From Pseudomonadota bacterium (GTDB taxonomy: Bacteria; Myxococcota_A; Polyangia; Haliangiales; Haliangiaceae), in contig JAKSDA010000462.1 of NCBI GenBank assembly GCA_022360315.1, forward strand, positions 55,503-119,502: a stretch of DNA of 64,000 nt, read 5' to 3'. Within the stretch, counting starts at the first letter, position 1, and every line of letters starts with the position of its first letter. Both the position numbers and the translations under genes were made by a program. The notes under the pieces are model-generated. The model was not told the DNA's origin. It made no database searches and saw only the letters and a list, made by a program, of their open reading frames with translations. Below are positions 48,453-57,049 of the stretch, piece after piece.

Positions 48453-50948
48453 TCATAAGTTGAGCAAGATGCGCACATAATCGGCATCGCGACCACTGGG
48501 TTTAAGCCGGAGAAACCTGCGAAACGCTACGTCTGCCTGCGCCTCTTCTTTTCGTGCGTGATGGATTTGTCCTTTGATGAGCCACGCGCGAGCATACTCT
48601 GGACTGATGCGAACCGCGTCATCTACCACTCCTAGGGCCTCGTCCTGCTTACCTGTTTCCAGCAAAACATCGGCCTTCATCGTGAGAGCACGCGCAGATT
48701 TCCTCTCCGCCAGCGCCTTGTCGAGCAGCCCAAGCGCCTCTTCGAACCGCTTCCTGTCATAGGCGCGCCGCGCGGACGCAAAGTACTCTTTGTAACCCTT
48801 CGACTCGCTAGTTTTGGGCGCGGAGGCGTTGATCGGCACTTGCGGCTCCGATGAACTCTGCTCTGGGCTGGATACCTTTCGAATCGCTGCATCCATCTCG
48901 GCACCATGGCCAGCAGATATACTCGAGGTGCCGGAATCGACGGAAGATTCCTCGATAACACGGCCGCCGTCCGCCACATCCTCCGGCACAACCATCTGCC
49001 GCACGATAGCCGCATCCTCCGGTGCCTTCGTGTTTAGTGCAGCAGTGCGATCGTCCCCTGACACGGCGACCTCTGAAGAAGACACGTCATCGGTCTCGCC
49101 ACAACGCACGAACAAACCGATCAGAGTCCCCAATACTGCCGCCGTTGCAATGGCTATCACCGCCATTCGGCCGACACGGGGTGATGGGTCCCTGGGGGCC
49201 ACAAGTGGATAACGAGGAGTCGGCAAACGGAGAGTATCCGCTGGATCGAAGATGGGCCCGGCGTCGCTGCCATGGGTTACCGTCTCGATCGCGTCCTCTT
49301 GAGCAGTCTGTTCAGCCTCCTGGGTTTCTTCAGGCTGATTCGGCGGCCAACTGTCGGTCAAATTGTCGGCCAAACTTTCGCTGGGGGCACTTTCTTCTTC
49401 AGAGGTCGCCGCGTCTTCCTCCGGTTCCCCGACCTCTTCACGCTCTCCGTCGCCTCTTTGGGGCACGATCGTCACCAATTCGCGGGCAGGATCTGATTCC
49501 TCGACTGCAAACTCGCTCACCTTCACTTCCCCGGATGCACTGGCTACTTCAGCGCCCTCAGACGAGATGACGTTCGTTGGGATCCTCGGCACTTCATCGC
49601 TGTACTCATACTCCCGCGGTTCAGGTAGAGGAGTATCGCCGTCGAAGTCTCCGTCATCGTCGAGATTCACCCGCGTAGGCAATTGGGTGATGGCTGGCCG
49701 CTGGTCATCATTCGCGGCCGATGACGAATTTGAGGGCTTGGCTACCTGCAACTGGCTCGAAACCGCCTGGCGAAGTTGCGCATTCGGTACAGGAATCTCG
49801 CGAGCTACCGCTGTGCCATCAATATCAGGATAGCTGTGACCGGACCGCGACTTCATGCCAATGTCATTGGCCGCGAGCTCGTCAGGAACCGCATGGTGCT
49901 CGAAATGAGCCGAGGATTCGGCATCGCTGTCTACTAGTGTGGGAAGTAATTCCATGGACCCCTGCGGCCCTCCAATAGGACTATCAGGAGCCTCCTGATC
50001 TTGCTCCGCTTCGATAATGAGACCTTCAAAGTACAACTTGGTAATGACTTCGAGGCACTCGAGATCCCCGCTATCGCTGGCATCGAGAATTCCCATCAGC
50101 GAGCGTTGCCCATCGAAGAGCTTGAGGATGGTATTGAGCTCGTCAGGTAACTCGGACAGACGTGCAGCCAGCTCTTGCGTGTCTACCTCGAAGCGAGCAT
50201 CAAGCACTGGCAATTGCTCGAGCAAACGCTCCCACTCATCGAGGCGACGCATCCCCTCCATGAGCAGCCCTTGGGTGGAAACCGAGATAACGTCCTTACG
50301 CCGCACGTTGCGAAATACGACCTCGAAATCACCGTCGCTCCAGGTGAGCAGCCGATAAACAGCATCCTCCCCCTGTAGGCGTCCAGCCTCCGCATCAATG
50401 ACCTTCCCACTGCGAAAATAGAGGTCCGCGCGTTGCCCGTCGCTCGAAAGAAGATGAATCAATCCCGATTTTCGACTGACTTCGATGGTCTGGATAAGAT
50501 CGATGACACCCATGTCGGACAATCGCCCAGAGAAACGGGTCTTGCTGTCCCGCTTGGCTTCGATCTGGGCGCGTTGCCGCTTTTGCAGCAGTATCCGTAC
50601 TCGAGTAAGGATTTCCTTGATGTAGATGGGTTTGGTGAGGTAGTCCTCCACTCCAAGCTCGAGACCGCGAATCTTGTGCTCGATGGACGTCTGATTCGTC
50701 AAAAATATAAACGGGATGTCAGCCCATTCACTGTTCGTCTTCAGCTCCTCACAGAGTGCATACCCGTCCAGCTCCGGCATGTTGGTGTCGGAAATGATTA
50801 GGTCAGGCTCTGCTGTTTGCACCTTGTCGAGGGCATCCTTCCCATTGACGGCCGTCGTTACATTGAACCCGGCCTTCTTCAAGGAGACCTCTAAAACGCG
50901 CAGACTACGAGCATCGCCGTCGACCAGCAGCAAACTTTGCTTGGCCAC
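48453..50948 (-). CDS. Response regulator with DUF4388 domain, transmembrane helix and TPRs
   Basis: This 831-aa protein has an N-terminal receiver domain (Asp in LIISDTNMPELDG), a DUF4388/PATAN-like domain (about residues 140-300: FSGRLSDMGVIDLIQTIEVS, GEDAVYRLLTWSDGDFEVVF), a long acidic linker (330-600), one transmembrane helix (about 603-623, VIAIATAAVLGTLIGLF), another linker and C-terminal TPRs (AYDRKRFEEALGLLDKALAE, DDAVRISPEYARAWLIKGQI). Such mixed proteins are characteristic of Myxococcota. The GTG start has AAGAGG 8 nt upstream. Output is unknown; the C-terminal TPR region should be periplasmic. Confidence 0.85.
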   Translation of the reverse strand: MAKQSLLLVDGDARSLRVLEVSLKKAGFNVTTAVNGKDALDKVQTAEPDLIISDTNMPELDGYALCEELKTNSEWADIPFIFLTNQTSIEHKIRGLELGVEDYLTKPIYIKEILTRVRILLQKRQRAQIEAKRDSKTRFSGRLSDMGVIDLIQTIEVSRKSGLIHLLSSDGQRADLYFRSGKVIDAEAGRLQGEDAVYRLLTWSDGDFEVVFRNVRRKDVISVSTQGLLMEGMRRLDEWERLLEQLPVLDARFEVDTQELAARLSELPDELNTILKLFDGQRSLMGILDASDSGDLECLEVITKLYFEGLIIEAEQDQEAPDSPIGGPQGSMELLPTLVDSDAESSAHFEHHAVPDELAANDIGMKSRSGHSYPDIDGTAVAREIPVPNAQLRQAVSSQLQVAKPSNSSSAANDDQRPAITQLPTRVNLDDDGDFDGDTPLPEPREYEYSDEVPRIPTNVISSEGAEVASASGEVKVSEFAVEESDPARELVTIVPQRGDGEREEVGEPEEDAATSEEESAPSESLADNLTDSWPPNQPEETQEAEQTAQEDAIETVTHGSDAGPIFDPADTLRLPTPRYPLVAPRDPSPRVGRMAVIAIATAAVLGTLIGLFVRCGETDDVSSSEVAVSGDDRTAALNTKAPEDAAIVRQMVVPEDVADGGRVIEESSVDSGTSSISAGHGAEMDAAIRKVSSPEQSSSEPQVPINASAPKTSESKGYKEYFASARRAYDRKRFEEALGLLDKALAERKSARALTMKADVLLETGKQDEALGVVDDAVRISPEYARAWLIKGQIHHARKEEAQADVAFRRFLRLKPSGRDADYVRILLNL

Positions 50949-51090
50949 CTGGCTGCCTCTTCCCTAGTGTAGAGCGCATACGCTCAATGAAACTCTCGCT
51001 GTATGGCGACCTTCCACGGTCGTATAATCTCGGAATCTTAGTCCATCCCGATTGCGTCTTCCAGCAAACGGCACCACGAATCGACCGCTC
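50949..51090. promoter_or_regulatory. Divergent promoter region with TATAAT box
   Basis: A perfect TATAAT (51024-51029) precedes the LarA-like gene. The -35 area is weak. If transcription starts near 51036, the leader to the GTG at 51091 is about 55 nt. The promoter for the opposing response regulator gene should lie in the same 100 bp. Confidence 0.4.
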
Positions 51091-52293
51091 GTGACCTCAC
51101 AACTCATTCAGCTTCCCTATGGGCGGCAACCGTATGTCTTGCGCTTGCAACCCAATATCAATGCCGCCGTCGTGCATGCCCCAGCTGGCGGCCAACCCAT
51201 ATCACTGACCAAATTGTTGGATGGAGCCTTGGCACAGCCTGTGGCGGCGCCACTCCTGGAAGATGCAGTACACCCTCGCGATCGGGTCGTTATTGCAGTG
51301 AGTGACACCACCCGTGACGAGCCGCGAGACGCCATGCTGCGGGCTTTGCTCGCCCGCCTGCCCGATGATATTCAGCTCTCTATCGCCATTGCGAATGGTA
51401 CCCACGGCCCGTGTCGAATCGAGCAATTGGGCATCGGAGCTGATCTTTGGGCCCGCGCAACCATCATCAACCACAACGCCCAAGACGATCGCCACCTTGT
51501 TTCGGTCGGGAAAACACAGCGCGGAACTCCTGTGCGTATTCACCGTTGTGTCGTCGAAAGCGACTGGCTCATTGCAACAGGACGCATCAAACCACACTAT
51601 TTCGCGGGCTACGGAGCCGGGTGCAAGGCCATCTTCCCAGGACTGGGAGGAAACCGAGAAATCCGTATCAATCACCAATTAAAAACTCAGCCTGGCTCTC
51701 GGTCCGGCGTGGTCGATGGCAACCCGTGTCGTGACGATCTCGAAGAGGCTGTCGCCATGCTTCCCGGGCAGAAGTTTCTGCTCAACGTGGTCTTTGACAG
51801 CCAGGACTGCCCTCAAGCTGCCGTGGCAGGCGATATGTTTCAGGCATTCCGAGCCGGCGCTACCCTTTGCGCACCATTCTACTCCGTCACTTCTCCTCGA
51901 ACTGAGCTCATCATTGTCTCCGACAACCTGCCAATGACCGGAAGCCTCTATCAAGCGTCCAAGCTGGTGGCTGCCGCGGCAGAGTTGCTTGAGGACGGCG
52001 GAACGATTGTCATTGCTGCCGATTGCCCCGAGGGAGTTGGCCCGGTTGATACAGTAAACAAAGCGATCTACGAAATCGGCCTGGCTCCCCGACTCCCCTC
52101 TCGTCACCGGATCGTACTGGTCTCAAGCTTGAAGCCTGAACAAGTCGCACCAAGTTACTGCGAGTGGGCGCCGACCATCGAATCTGTCCTGGCGGATCTA
52201 TACCCCGCTCCTAGGAACGTCGAAGCAACGATCATCCCCCAGGCCGGAGCACTGATCATCAAGCCCAAAGGCTTGGAGCAAAAAATACTGTGA
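51091..52293 (+). CDS. LarA-like (nickel-dependent lactate racemase family) protein
   Basis: This protein of about 400 aa belongs to the LarA/DUF2088 family. Recognisable elements are SDTTRDEP (equivalent to DxTRP), NGTHGPC, and GRIKPHYFAGYGAGCKAIFPG, which contains the His and Lys that bind the nickel-pincer cofactor in LarA. The true 2-hydroxyacid racemised, if any, is unknown. Candidate starts are TTG at 51052 and GTG at 51091; the latter gives the typical beginning xTSQLIQLPYG. None of the cofactor genes larB, larC or larE is in the window. Stop overlaps rsmG start (GTGA). Confidence 0.78.
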   Translation: MTSQLIQLPYGRQPYVLRLQPNINAAVVHAPAGGQPISLTKLLDGALAQPVAAPLLEDAVHPRDRVVIAVSDTTRDEPRDAMLRALLARLPDDIQLSIAIANGTHGPCRIEQLGIGADLWARATIINHNAQDDRHLVSVGKTQRGTPVRIHRCVVESDWLIATGRIKPHYFAGYGAGCKAIFPGLGGNREIRINHQLKTQPGSRSGVVDGNPCRDDLEEAVAMLPGQKFLLNVVFDSQDCPQAAVAGDMFQAFRAGATLCAPFYSVTSPRTELIIVSDNLPMTGSLYQASKLVAAAAELLEDGGTIVIAADCPEGVGPVDTVNKAIYEIGLAPRLPSRHRIVLVSSLKPEQVAPSYCEWAPTIESVLADLYPAPRNVEATIIPQAGALIIKPKGLEQKIL

Positions 52294-52913
52294 GCAACTG
52301 GGAAATTGCTCTGTCCGATGGCGCCGCTCAACTGGGTGTTCAACTCGCATCCACCCAACATGACATCCTATGTAACTATCTACAATTAATAAAAAAATGG
52401 TCGAAACACTACAATCTCACCAGCACAGACGATCCGCGTGAGCTCGTCCTACTTCACATTGTGGATTCACTGGCCGTTGTACCGCATTTACCAACCCATA
52501 CCGCTCGGCTGCTTGATGTAGGTAGTGGTGCTGGCTTACCAGGTGTCCCCATTGCAGTTCTCCGGCCAGATATACAGGTGACTGCCCTGGAACCGGTCAA
52601 CAAGAAGTACGCCTTCCTCGCCACTGTCAAGCGAGAGTTGACACTGCCCAACTTCCTTCCCATCGCCAACCGTCTGGAGCACCATAAAGATGATCCGCTG
52701 TTCTCTCCTTATGACGTTGCAGTCTCACGGGCAACGTTCTCCCTGGACAGATGGCTCGCTCTCGGACGAGATGTAGTCAGTCCCGATGGACTTGTCATTG
52801 GGATGGAAGGCCGGACCCAAGTAGCCTTACCTAGGGGTGTCAAGCGGCACTCCTACGAATTGCGCAGCAACCCTCCTCGAACTCGGTCAATCGTCTCGAT
52901 GCATCGCCAATAA
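52290..52913 (+). CDS. rsmG: 16S rRNA (guanine527-N7)-methyltransferase
   Basis: RsmG (GidB) methylates G527 of 16S rRNA. The 207-aa protein has YNLTSTDDPRELVLLHIVDS, the SAM motif LLDVGSGAGLPGVPIAVLRPD and VTALEPVNKKYAFLATV. It begins with GTG overlapping the stop of the LarA-like gene. rsmG is a standard marker beside the replication origin. It is followed not by parA-parB as in many genomes but by a parS-like cluster and convergent bioD. Confidence 0.93.
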   Translation: MSNWEIALSDGAAQLGVQLASTQHDILCNYLQLIKKWSKHYNLTSTDDPRELVLLHIVDSLAVVPHLPTHTARLLDVGSGAGLPGVPIAVLRPDIQVTALEPVNKKYAFLATVKRELTLPNFLPIANRLEHHKDDPLFSPYDVAVSRATFSLDRWLALGRDVVSPDGLVIGMEGRTQVALPRGVKRHSYELRSNPPRTRSIVSMHRQ

Positions 52914-52940
52914 CCTCTGCCCCATCGCTGCTCCCAACAC

Positions 52941-53002
52941 CCCTATGTTCCACCCCTATGTTCCACGTGGAACCATCGACGTGGAACCATCGACGTGGAA
53001 CC
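52941..53002. other. parS-like palindrome with tandem half-sites
   Basis: The core GTTCCACGTGGAAC (52960-52973), flanked as T-core-C, matches the ParB-binding parS consensus. Immediately upstream, a 13-bp unit ending in the left half-site TGTTCCAC is present twice (52941-52953, 52954-52966). Downstream a 14-bp unit starting with the right half-site GTGGAACC repeats (52967-52980, 52981-52994, and part of a third to 53002). This gives two left and three right half-sites around one full site. Confidence 0.75.
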
Positions 53003-53068
53003 ATCCCGGGTCCCCCTGGACGGCCGCCCCTGGACTAGATTCTTCACCGAGTTAGCCGGATTACTTAA

Positions 53069-53102
53069 TACTGCAGTATGTCCCGCGCCATGTCCCGCGC
53101 CG
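53069..53102. repeat. Small palindrome and 12-bp tandem repeat
   Basis: A 12-bp palindrome ATACTGCAGTAT (53069-53080) runs into two tandem copies of ATGTCCCGCGCC (53079-53102). They lie between the parS-like cluster and the end of bioD. Purpose unknown. Confidence 0.6.
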
Positions 53103-53154
53103 GCGACTTCCCGGTAGATGCGACCGCAGCAGATGGCATGCTCAATAATCCGGG

Positions 53155-53853
53155 TTAACCCATCAGAAACGAGCATTCCAGCGATCGCTCGGCTGCCTCG
53201 GCCAGCGCAGTCAGTGTCCTTGCACTCAGATGCGGAAGGCATCCCAAATATCGAACCTGACTGGCACGTGTGATTTCACGAACATTGGATGTGACCAGCG
53301 GTTCCCCATCGGGTTCCTGGCATGAGAATACCAAACCAGCGACATCAAGCCTGTGTTGCCTTGCAACTGCTATTGTCAGTAACGTGTGATTGATCGTGCC
53401 CAAACCAGGCCTTGCAACAACAAGCATGGGAATTTGGAGCAGCGCAATCAGATCAGCAATCATCCTCCCTGCACCCATGGGTACAAGAAGGCCGCCTGCC
53501 CCTTCGACAAGCAAGAAATCGGGCTTCATGGCTATCAAAGTGGAGAACCGTCGCTTGACCAGCTCAAAGTCGATCGTGCGACCCGCTCTCTCTGCGGCCA
53601 CACCCGGTGCGACAGGTGCCGCAAACCGATAGAGGCAAACTGCCTCAAGATCCTGTTTCATACTTGCCACCGCGGCCAACTCGGTGGCATCAACCGGTAG
53701 CAGACGTCCATCAAGGGTTTGTTTGCATCCCGACTCTACTGGTTTCATACAAGCGGTTCGAAGGCCTCGTTGGCTCGCAGCAGCCAGTAGTGCAGTTGAC
53801 ACAGTCGTCTTGCCAACCCCCGTATCCGTACCAGTGACGAAAAATGCTTTCAT
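53155..53853 (-). CDS. bioD: Dethiobiotin synthetase
   Basis: BioD makes dethiobiotin from DAPA, CO2 and ATP. The 232-aa protein starts MKAFFVTGTDTGVGKTTVST, containing the P-loop, and continues with KPVESGC, RFAAPVAPGVAAE, and VEGAGGLLVPMG. Its ATG overlaps the bioF stop (ATGA), so the two are one operon. The upstream open frame to 53904 is inside bioF. Confidence 0.94.
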   Translation of the reverse strand: MKAFFVTGTDTGVGKTTVSTALLAAASQRGLRTACMKPVESGCKQTLDGRLLPVDATELAAVASMKQDLEAVCLYRFAAPVAPGVAAERAGRTIDFELVKRRFSTLIAMKPDFLLVEGAGGLLVPMGAGRMIADLIALLQIPMLVVARPGLGTINHTLLTIAVARQHRLDVAGLVFSCQEPDGEPLVTSNVREITRASQVRYLGCLPHLSARTLTALAEAAERSLECSFLMG

Positions 53854-55097
53854 CGCGGGGTTTCTTGGCCAAATCGGTGAGCCGCTGCTTGCTCCGATTG
53901 GCACCCACCAATCGCCGCCACAAGTAATCCGCCGCTCACCATCTTGCCAAGTTCTGCTAGCACAAAATCGATATCCCTGTCCAGATGAGTCGCCATCAAC
54001 GCAAATCGCAAACGTGACGTTCCACGTGGAACAGTCGGAGGGCGAATTCCCTGAGCATAGATCCCGCGTTCGAGCAGGTATTCACAGCAGTCCATTGTGC
54101 GTTGTTCATCTCCCACAACAACGGGAAATACTGGACTGGTACCTGCCCCTGGAGCCAGCATCCCGAGCGATTCCATTCCTCGCCGAAAACGACCGATGCG
54201 CTCGCTCAGCCTCCTGCGCCGCTTCTCACCTTCAGGGCTTCGAATCAAACTCAATGCTGCACGCGTAGCAGCCACAACGCCAACCGGTAGAGCAGTCGTA
54301 AATACAAAACTTCTCGCTTTGTTCAATAGAAGCTGAATCAGGTGCTCACTTCCGGCGACGTATGCGCCGAAACTTCCGAAGCCTTTCCCCAATGTTCCCA
54401 CGTGTACCTGGGGACGAATACCCACCTCGGCAGCGGCTCCGCGTCCACCCGGTCCAAGAACTCCCGTGGCATGAGCTTCATCGAGCATGAGAACAGCGCC
54501 GAATTCGTCGCATAACTGTGCGAGCTTTCGCAGTGGAGCCCGATCACCATCCATCGAGAATACCGAATCACTGACAACTAGCTTCCGGCGAGCTTGACCA
54601 TGATTGGCGAGCTCGCGTCGTAGAGCCTCCACATCCGCATGCGGGTAAACAATCACCTTGGCGCGACTCAACCGACATCCATCAATAATGCTGGCATGAT
54701 TGAGAGCGTCAGAGAAAACGACATCGCCATCATCCGCGAGAGCCTGGATTGTCCCAACGTTTGCTTGGTAACCCGAATTGAATAGAAGCACCGCCTCGCA
54801 TCCGTGAAACGCTGCCAGTTCGCTTTCCAGATGCTCATGCTGCTCATGATTTCCCACAATCAACCTGGATGCACCTGTGCCAAAACCAGCTGTGCGCATT
54901 GCCTTCTCCGCAGCCTCAGCCAAGTCTGGATGAGCCGCGAATCCCATGTAGTTGTTCGAGGAGAAGTTCAGGACTCCGGAACCATCCAGTTGGACGGTCC
55001 GCCCTGAAGTCCCACGCACAGTGCGTAGCTTTCTGCGTAAGTTCGTCTGGCCCAGCTCCTCTACTATTCTGGCCCAATCACTTGGAGCATCCATCAT
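53850..55097 (-). CDS. bioF: 8-amino-7-oxononanoate synthase
   Basis: BioF, a PLP enzyme, condenses pimeloyl-ACP/CoA with L-alanine in biotin synthesis. The 415-aa frame shows FSSNNYMGFAAHP, GFGTGASRLIVGNH, SDALNHASIIDG, DEAHATGVLGPGGRG, and the PLP lysine in HVGTLGKGFGSFGAY. The C-terminal tail after MATHLDRDIDFVLAEL is about 35 residues longer than usual. A second parS-like core lies within the coding sequence at 54019-54032. Two consecutive ATGs open the gene. Confidence 0.93.
   Translation of the reverse strand: MMDAPSDWARIVEELGQTNLRRKLRTVRGTSGRTVQLDGSGVLNFSSNNYMGFAAHPDLAEAAEKAMRTAGFGTGASRLIVGNHEQHEHLESELAAFHGCEAVLLFNSGYQANVGTIQALADDGDVVFSDALNHASIIDGCRLSRAKVIVYPHADVEALRRELANHGQARRKLVVSDSVFSMDGDRAPLRKLAQLCDEFGAVLMLDEAHATGVLGPGGRGAAAEVGIRPQVHVGTLGKGFGSFGAYVAGSEHLIQLLLNKARSFVFTTALPVGVVAATRAALSLIRSPEGEKRRRRLSERIGRFRRGMESLGMLAPGAGTSPVFPVVVGDEQRTMDCCEYLLERGIYAQGIRPPTVPRGTSRLRFALMATHLDRDIDFVLAELGKMVSGGLLVAAIGGCQSEQAAAHRFGQETPR
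54019..54032. other. Second parS-like palindrome, inside bioF
   Basis: GTTCCACGTGGAAC, identical to the 14-bp core at 52960-52973, followed by A as in the parS consensus. It lies in the bioF coding sequence about 1.05 kb from the first site. Confidence 0.65.
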
Positions 55098-55142
55098 AGC
55101 CCCTCATACACTGTCCATCGAATGAGGGGAACCGACGCGCCG

Positions 55143-56480
55143 TCATTTTCCGATGCAGAATCGGCCGAACAACTGATCGAGAACTTCCTCCCCGACTCGT
55201 TCACCCATGACCTCTGCCAATCGCTGCGTCGCCTCCCGGATCTCTAGCGCCATTATTTCCACTGGTGCATGAGCAGCAAATGCCTGGTACGCCTGCCGGA
55301 ACCCTGCTGCTGCCGCCTCCAATAACGCACGTTGGCGTTCACTTGTCACAATATGTCCATCATTTGCCTCTGTATCTCGAGTACATACTGCATCAAGAAT
55401 CGCCTGTCTCAGCTGCTCAACTCCCTCACCGGTTTTTGCCGAAGTCAACAGCAACGGAGTCTCCGCTCGGTCAAGCAAGTCGCCCTTGGTGACGATGTGT
55501 AACTCCATCTGTGGACCCCCCGTAACAGGGAGTGACCGCGGTATCGGTTCCTCGGCACTATGAACATGCAGAAGTACGTCCGCCTCGGCTGCTCTCTTCC
55601 TGCCCAGTTCTATACCCTGTAGCTCGACTCGGCTCTCGGCTTTCCTAGTTCCAGCCGTATCGATGAGAGTTACCTGAATACCGCTCCACACGACCGATGC
55701 TTCCACAAAATCCCGCGTGGTCCCGGGCAGAGAATCTACAATCGCCCGCTCTCTATCTATTAATCTGTTGAATATACTAGATTTTCCGGAATTCACCGGG
55801 CCACTGATAGCAACTTCGATTCCCTCGCGGAGTACCTTGCCGAGAGTAAACGTATTGCTCAGCAGCGAGATTTCATCGGCGAGCAGAGTGGCTTTTTCAG
55901 CAACTGCCGAATTGTCCAGGTATGGCTCTCCCTCTTCTGGAAAATCGATGCAGGCCTCAACCTCTGCCAATAGCTCTGTGGCCTGTGCCCGAAGAGAAGT
56001 CACCTTGCTGCCGAGGCTACCATCGAGCTGGGCCTGGGCGAGCCGCCAGGCTCGCTCACTAGACGCCGCAATAACATCCGATATCGCTTCCGCACGTATC
56101 AAATCGAGCTTGCCGTTTTGGAAGGCCCTACGCGTAAACTCACCCGCCTCAGCATGCCTGGCTCCTGCTTCAATTGCTGCCCGCAGAAGCCTGGACATGT
56201 TCATTATTCCTCCGTGCCCGTGAATTTCGGCTACGTCCTCGCCTGTATACGAGGCAGGCGCGCGCATGACGACAGCCAGGATTTCATCCAGACGCCGACC
56301 TTCGTGATCGCGAGCTATCCCGAGTACCAGATGCCGATCGAGAAAACTATCTGGTGAGCGATCGAGTATTGCGGCAACCACGTGAGAAGCCTGCGGGCCA
56401 CTCACCCGAACGATTCCTATTCCACCTGAGCCTGCCGGGGTTGCAATCGCGGCAATCGTATCACGGCGACCTGCGATCAT
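55143..56480 (-). CDS. mnmE: tRNA modification GTPase
   Basis: MnmE, with MnmG, installs the cmnm5 group at U34 of certain tRNAs. The 445-aa protein has the N-terminal folate-binding domain (DTIAAIATPAGSGGIGIVRV, GHGGIMNMSRLL), the G domain inserted in the helical domain (P-loop GPVNSGKSS, switch DSLPGTTRDF, DTAGTR), and the conserved C-terminal FCIGK. No mnmG is seen. Typical position near the origin, upstream of jag on the same strand of the yidC cluster. Confidence 0.96.
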   Translation of the reverse strand: MIAGRRDTIAAIATPAGSGGIGIVRVSGPQASHVVAAILDRSPDSFLDRHLVLGIARDHEGRRLDEILAVVMRAPASYTGEDVAEIHGHGGIMNMSRLLRAAIEAGARHAEAGEFTRRAFQNGKLDLIRAEAISDVIAASSERAWRLAQAQLDGSLGSKVTSLRAQATELLAEVEACIDFPEEGEPYLDNSAVAEKATLLADEISLLSNTFTLGKVLREGIEVAISGPVNSGKSSIFNRLIDRERAIVDSLPGTTRDFVEASVVWSGIQVTLIDTAGTRKAESRVELQGIELGRKRAAEADVLLHVHSAEEPIPRSLPVTGGPQMELHIVTKGDLLDRAETPLLLTSAKTGEGVEQLRQAILDAVCTRDTEANDGHIVTSERQRALLEAAAAGFRQAYQAFAAHAPVEIMALEIREATQRLAEVMGERVGEEVLDQLFGRFCIGK

Positions 56481-56512
56481 CAGATGAGAACCCGATGGGC
56501 CGGGTCGAGGAC

Positions 56513-57046
56513 CTATTCCATGGCCACACTATCACCGGCATTGTCACCCTCGACCGGTACGACCAGTACATGCCGATCTTCACCCTCGCCTTCGCTGCGT
56601 GTCGTCACACCCGCAACATCCGCCAGCGCCATATGAACGACTCTGCGGTCATGCGCAGTCATTGGGCTGAGCTCGATAATCGATTGCGTCTTGATCGCCT
56701 TCCGCCCCATCCGCTCCGCAAGCGACTCCAGCCTCTCGATATGCTTCAGCCTATAACCACCGGCATCCACTACGATCGGCTTGCTACGCATTCCCGCGCG
56801 CTCACGATACGTAACCTTGCCAACTAGGTGTTGAAGAGCATCGATCACCTGACCTCGTCGGCCAATAATGCGCTCGATGTTTTTGCATTTGATATCAAGA
56901 ACGATCTTATCGTCTTGCTCGGAGACATTGACTCGTGCCGCAATCTCCATGCGGTCGAGAACTCCTTGCAAGAACTCGCGCGCGTCCTCGACAAGATCAC
57001 GAGTGTCCGTATCGATCACTACGTTTGCCTCCGCGTGAGAGCTCAC
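56513..57046 (-). CDS. khpB: KhpB/Jag RNA-binding protein (KH and R3H domains)
   Basis: This 177-aa protein has a KH domain (KNIERIIGRRGQVIDALQHL) and an R3H domain (MTAHDRRVVHMALADVAGV). The N-terminal Jag_N domain of longer homologues is missing, so it is the short form. It starts with GTG and lies 3 nt from the end of yidC, as in many genomes. It is an RNA-binding regulator. Confidence 0.9.
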   Translation of the reverse strand: MSSHAEANVVIDTDTRDLVEDAREFLQGVLDRMEIAARVNVSEQDDKIVLDIKCKNIERIIGRRGQVIDALQHLVGKVTYRERAGMRSKPIVVDAGGYRLKHIERLESLAERMGRKAIKTQSIIELSPMTAHDRRVVHMALADVAGVTTRSEGEGEDRHVLVVPVEGDNAGDSVAME

Positions 57047-57049
57047 TAT

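Noticed and set aside
52941..53002. CRISPR or iteron array
   Set aside because: Repeats are 13-14 bp half-sites of a ParB-like palindrome rather than spaced direct repeats, and no rep gene is adjacent.
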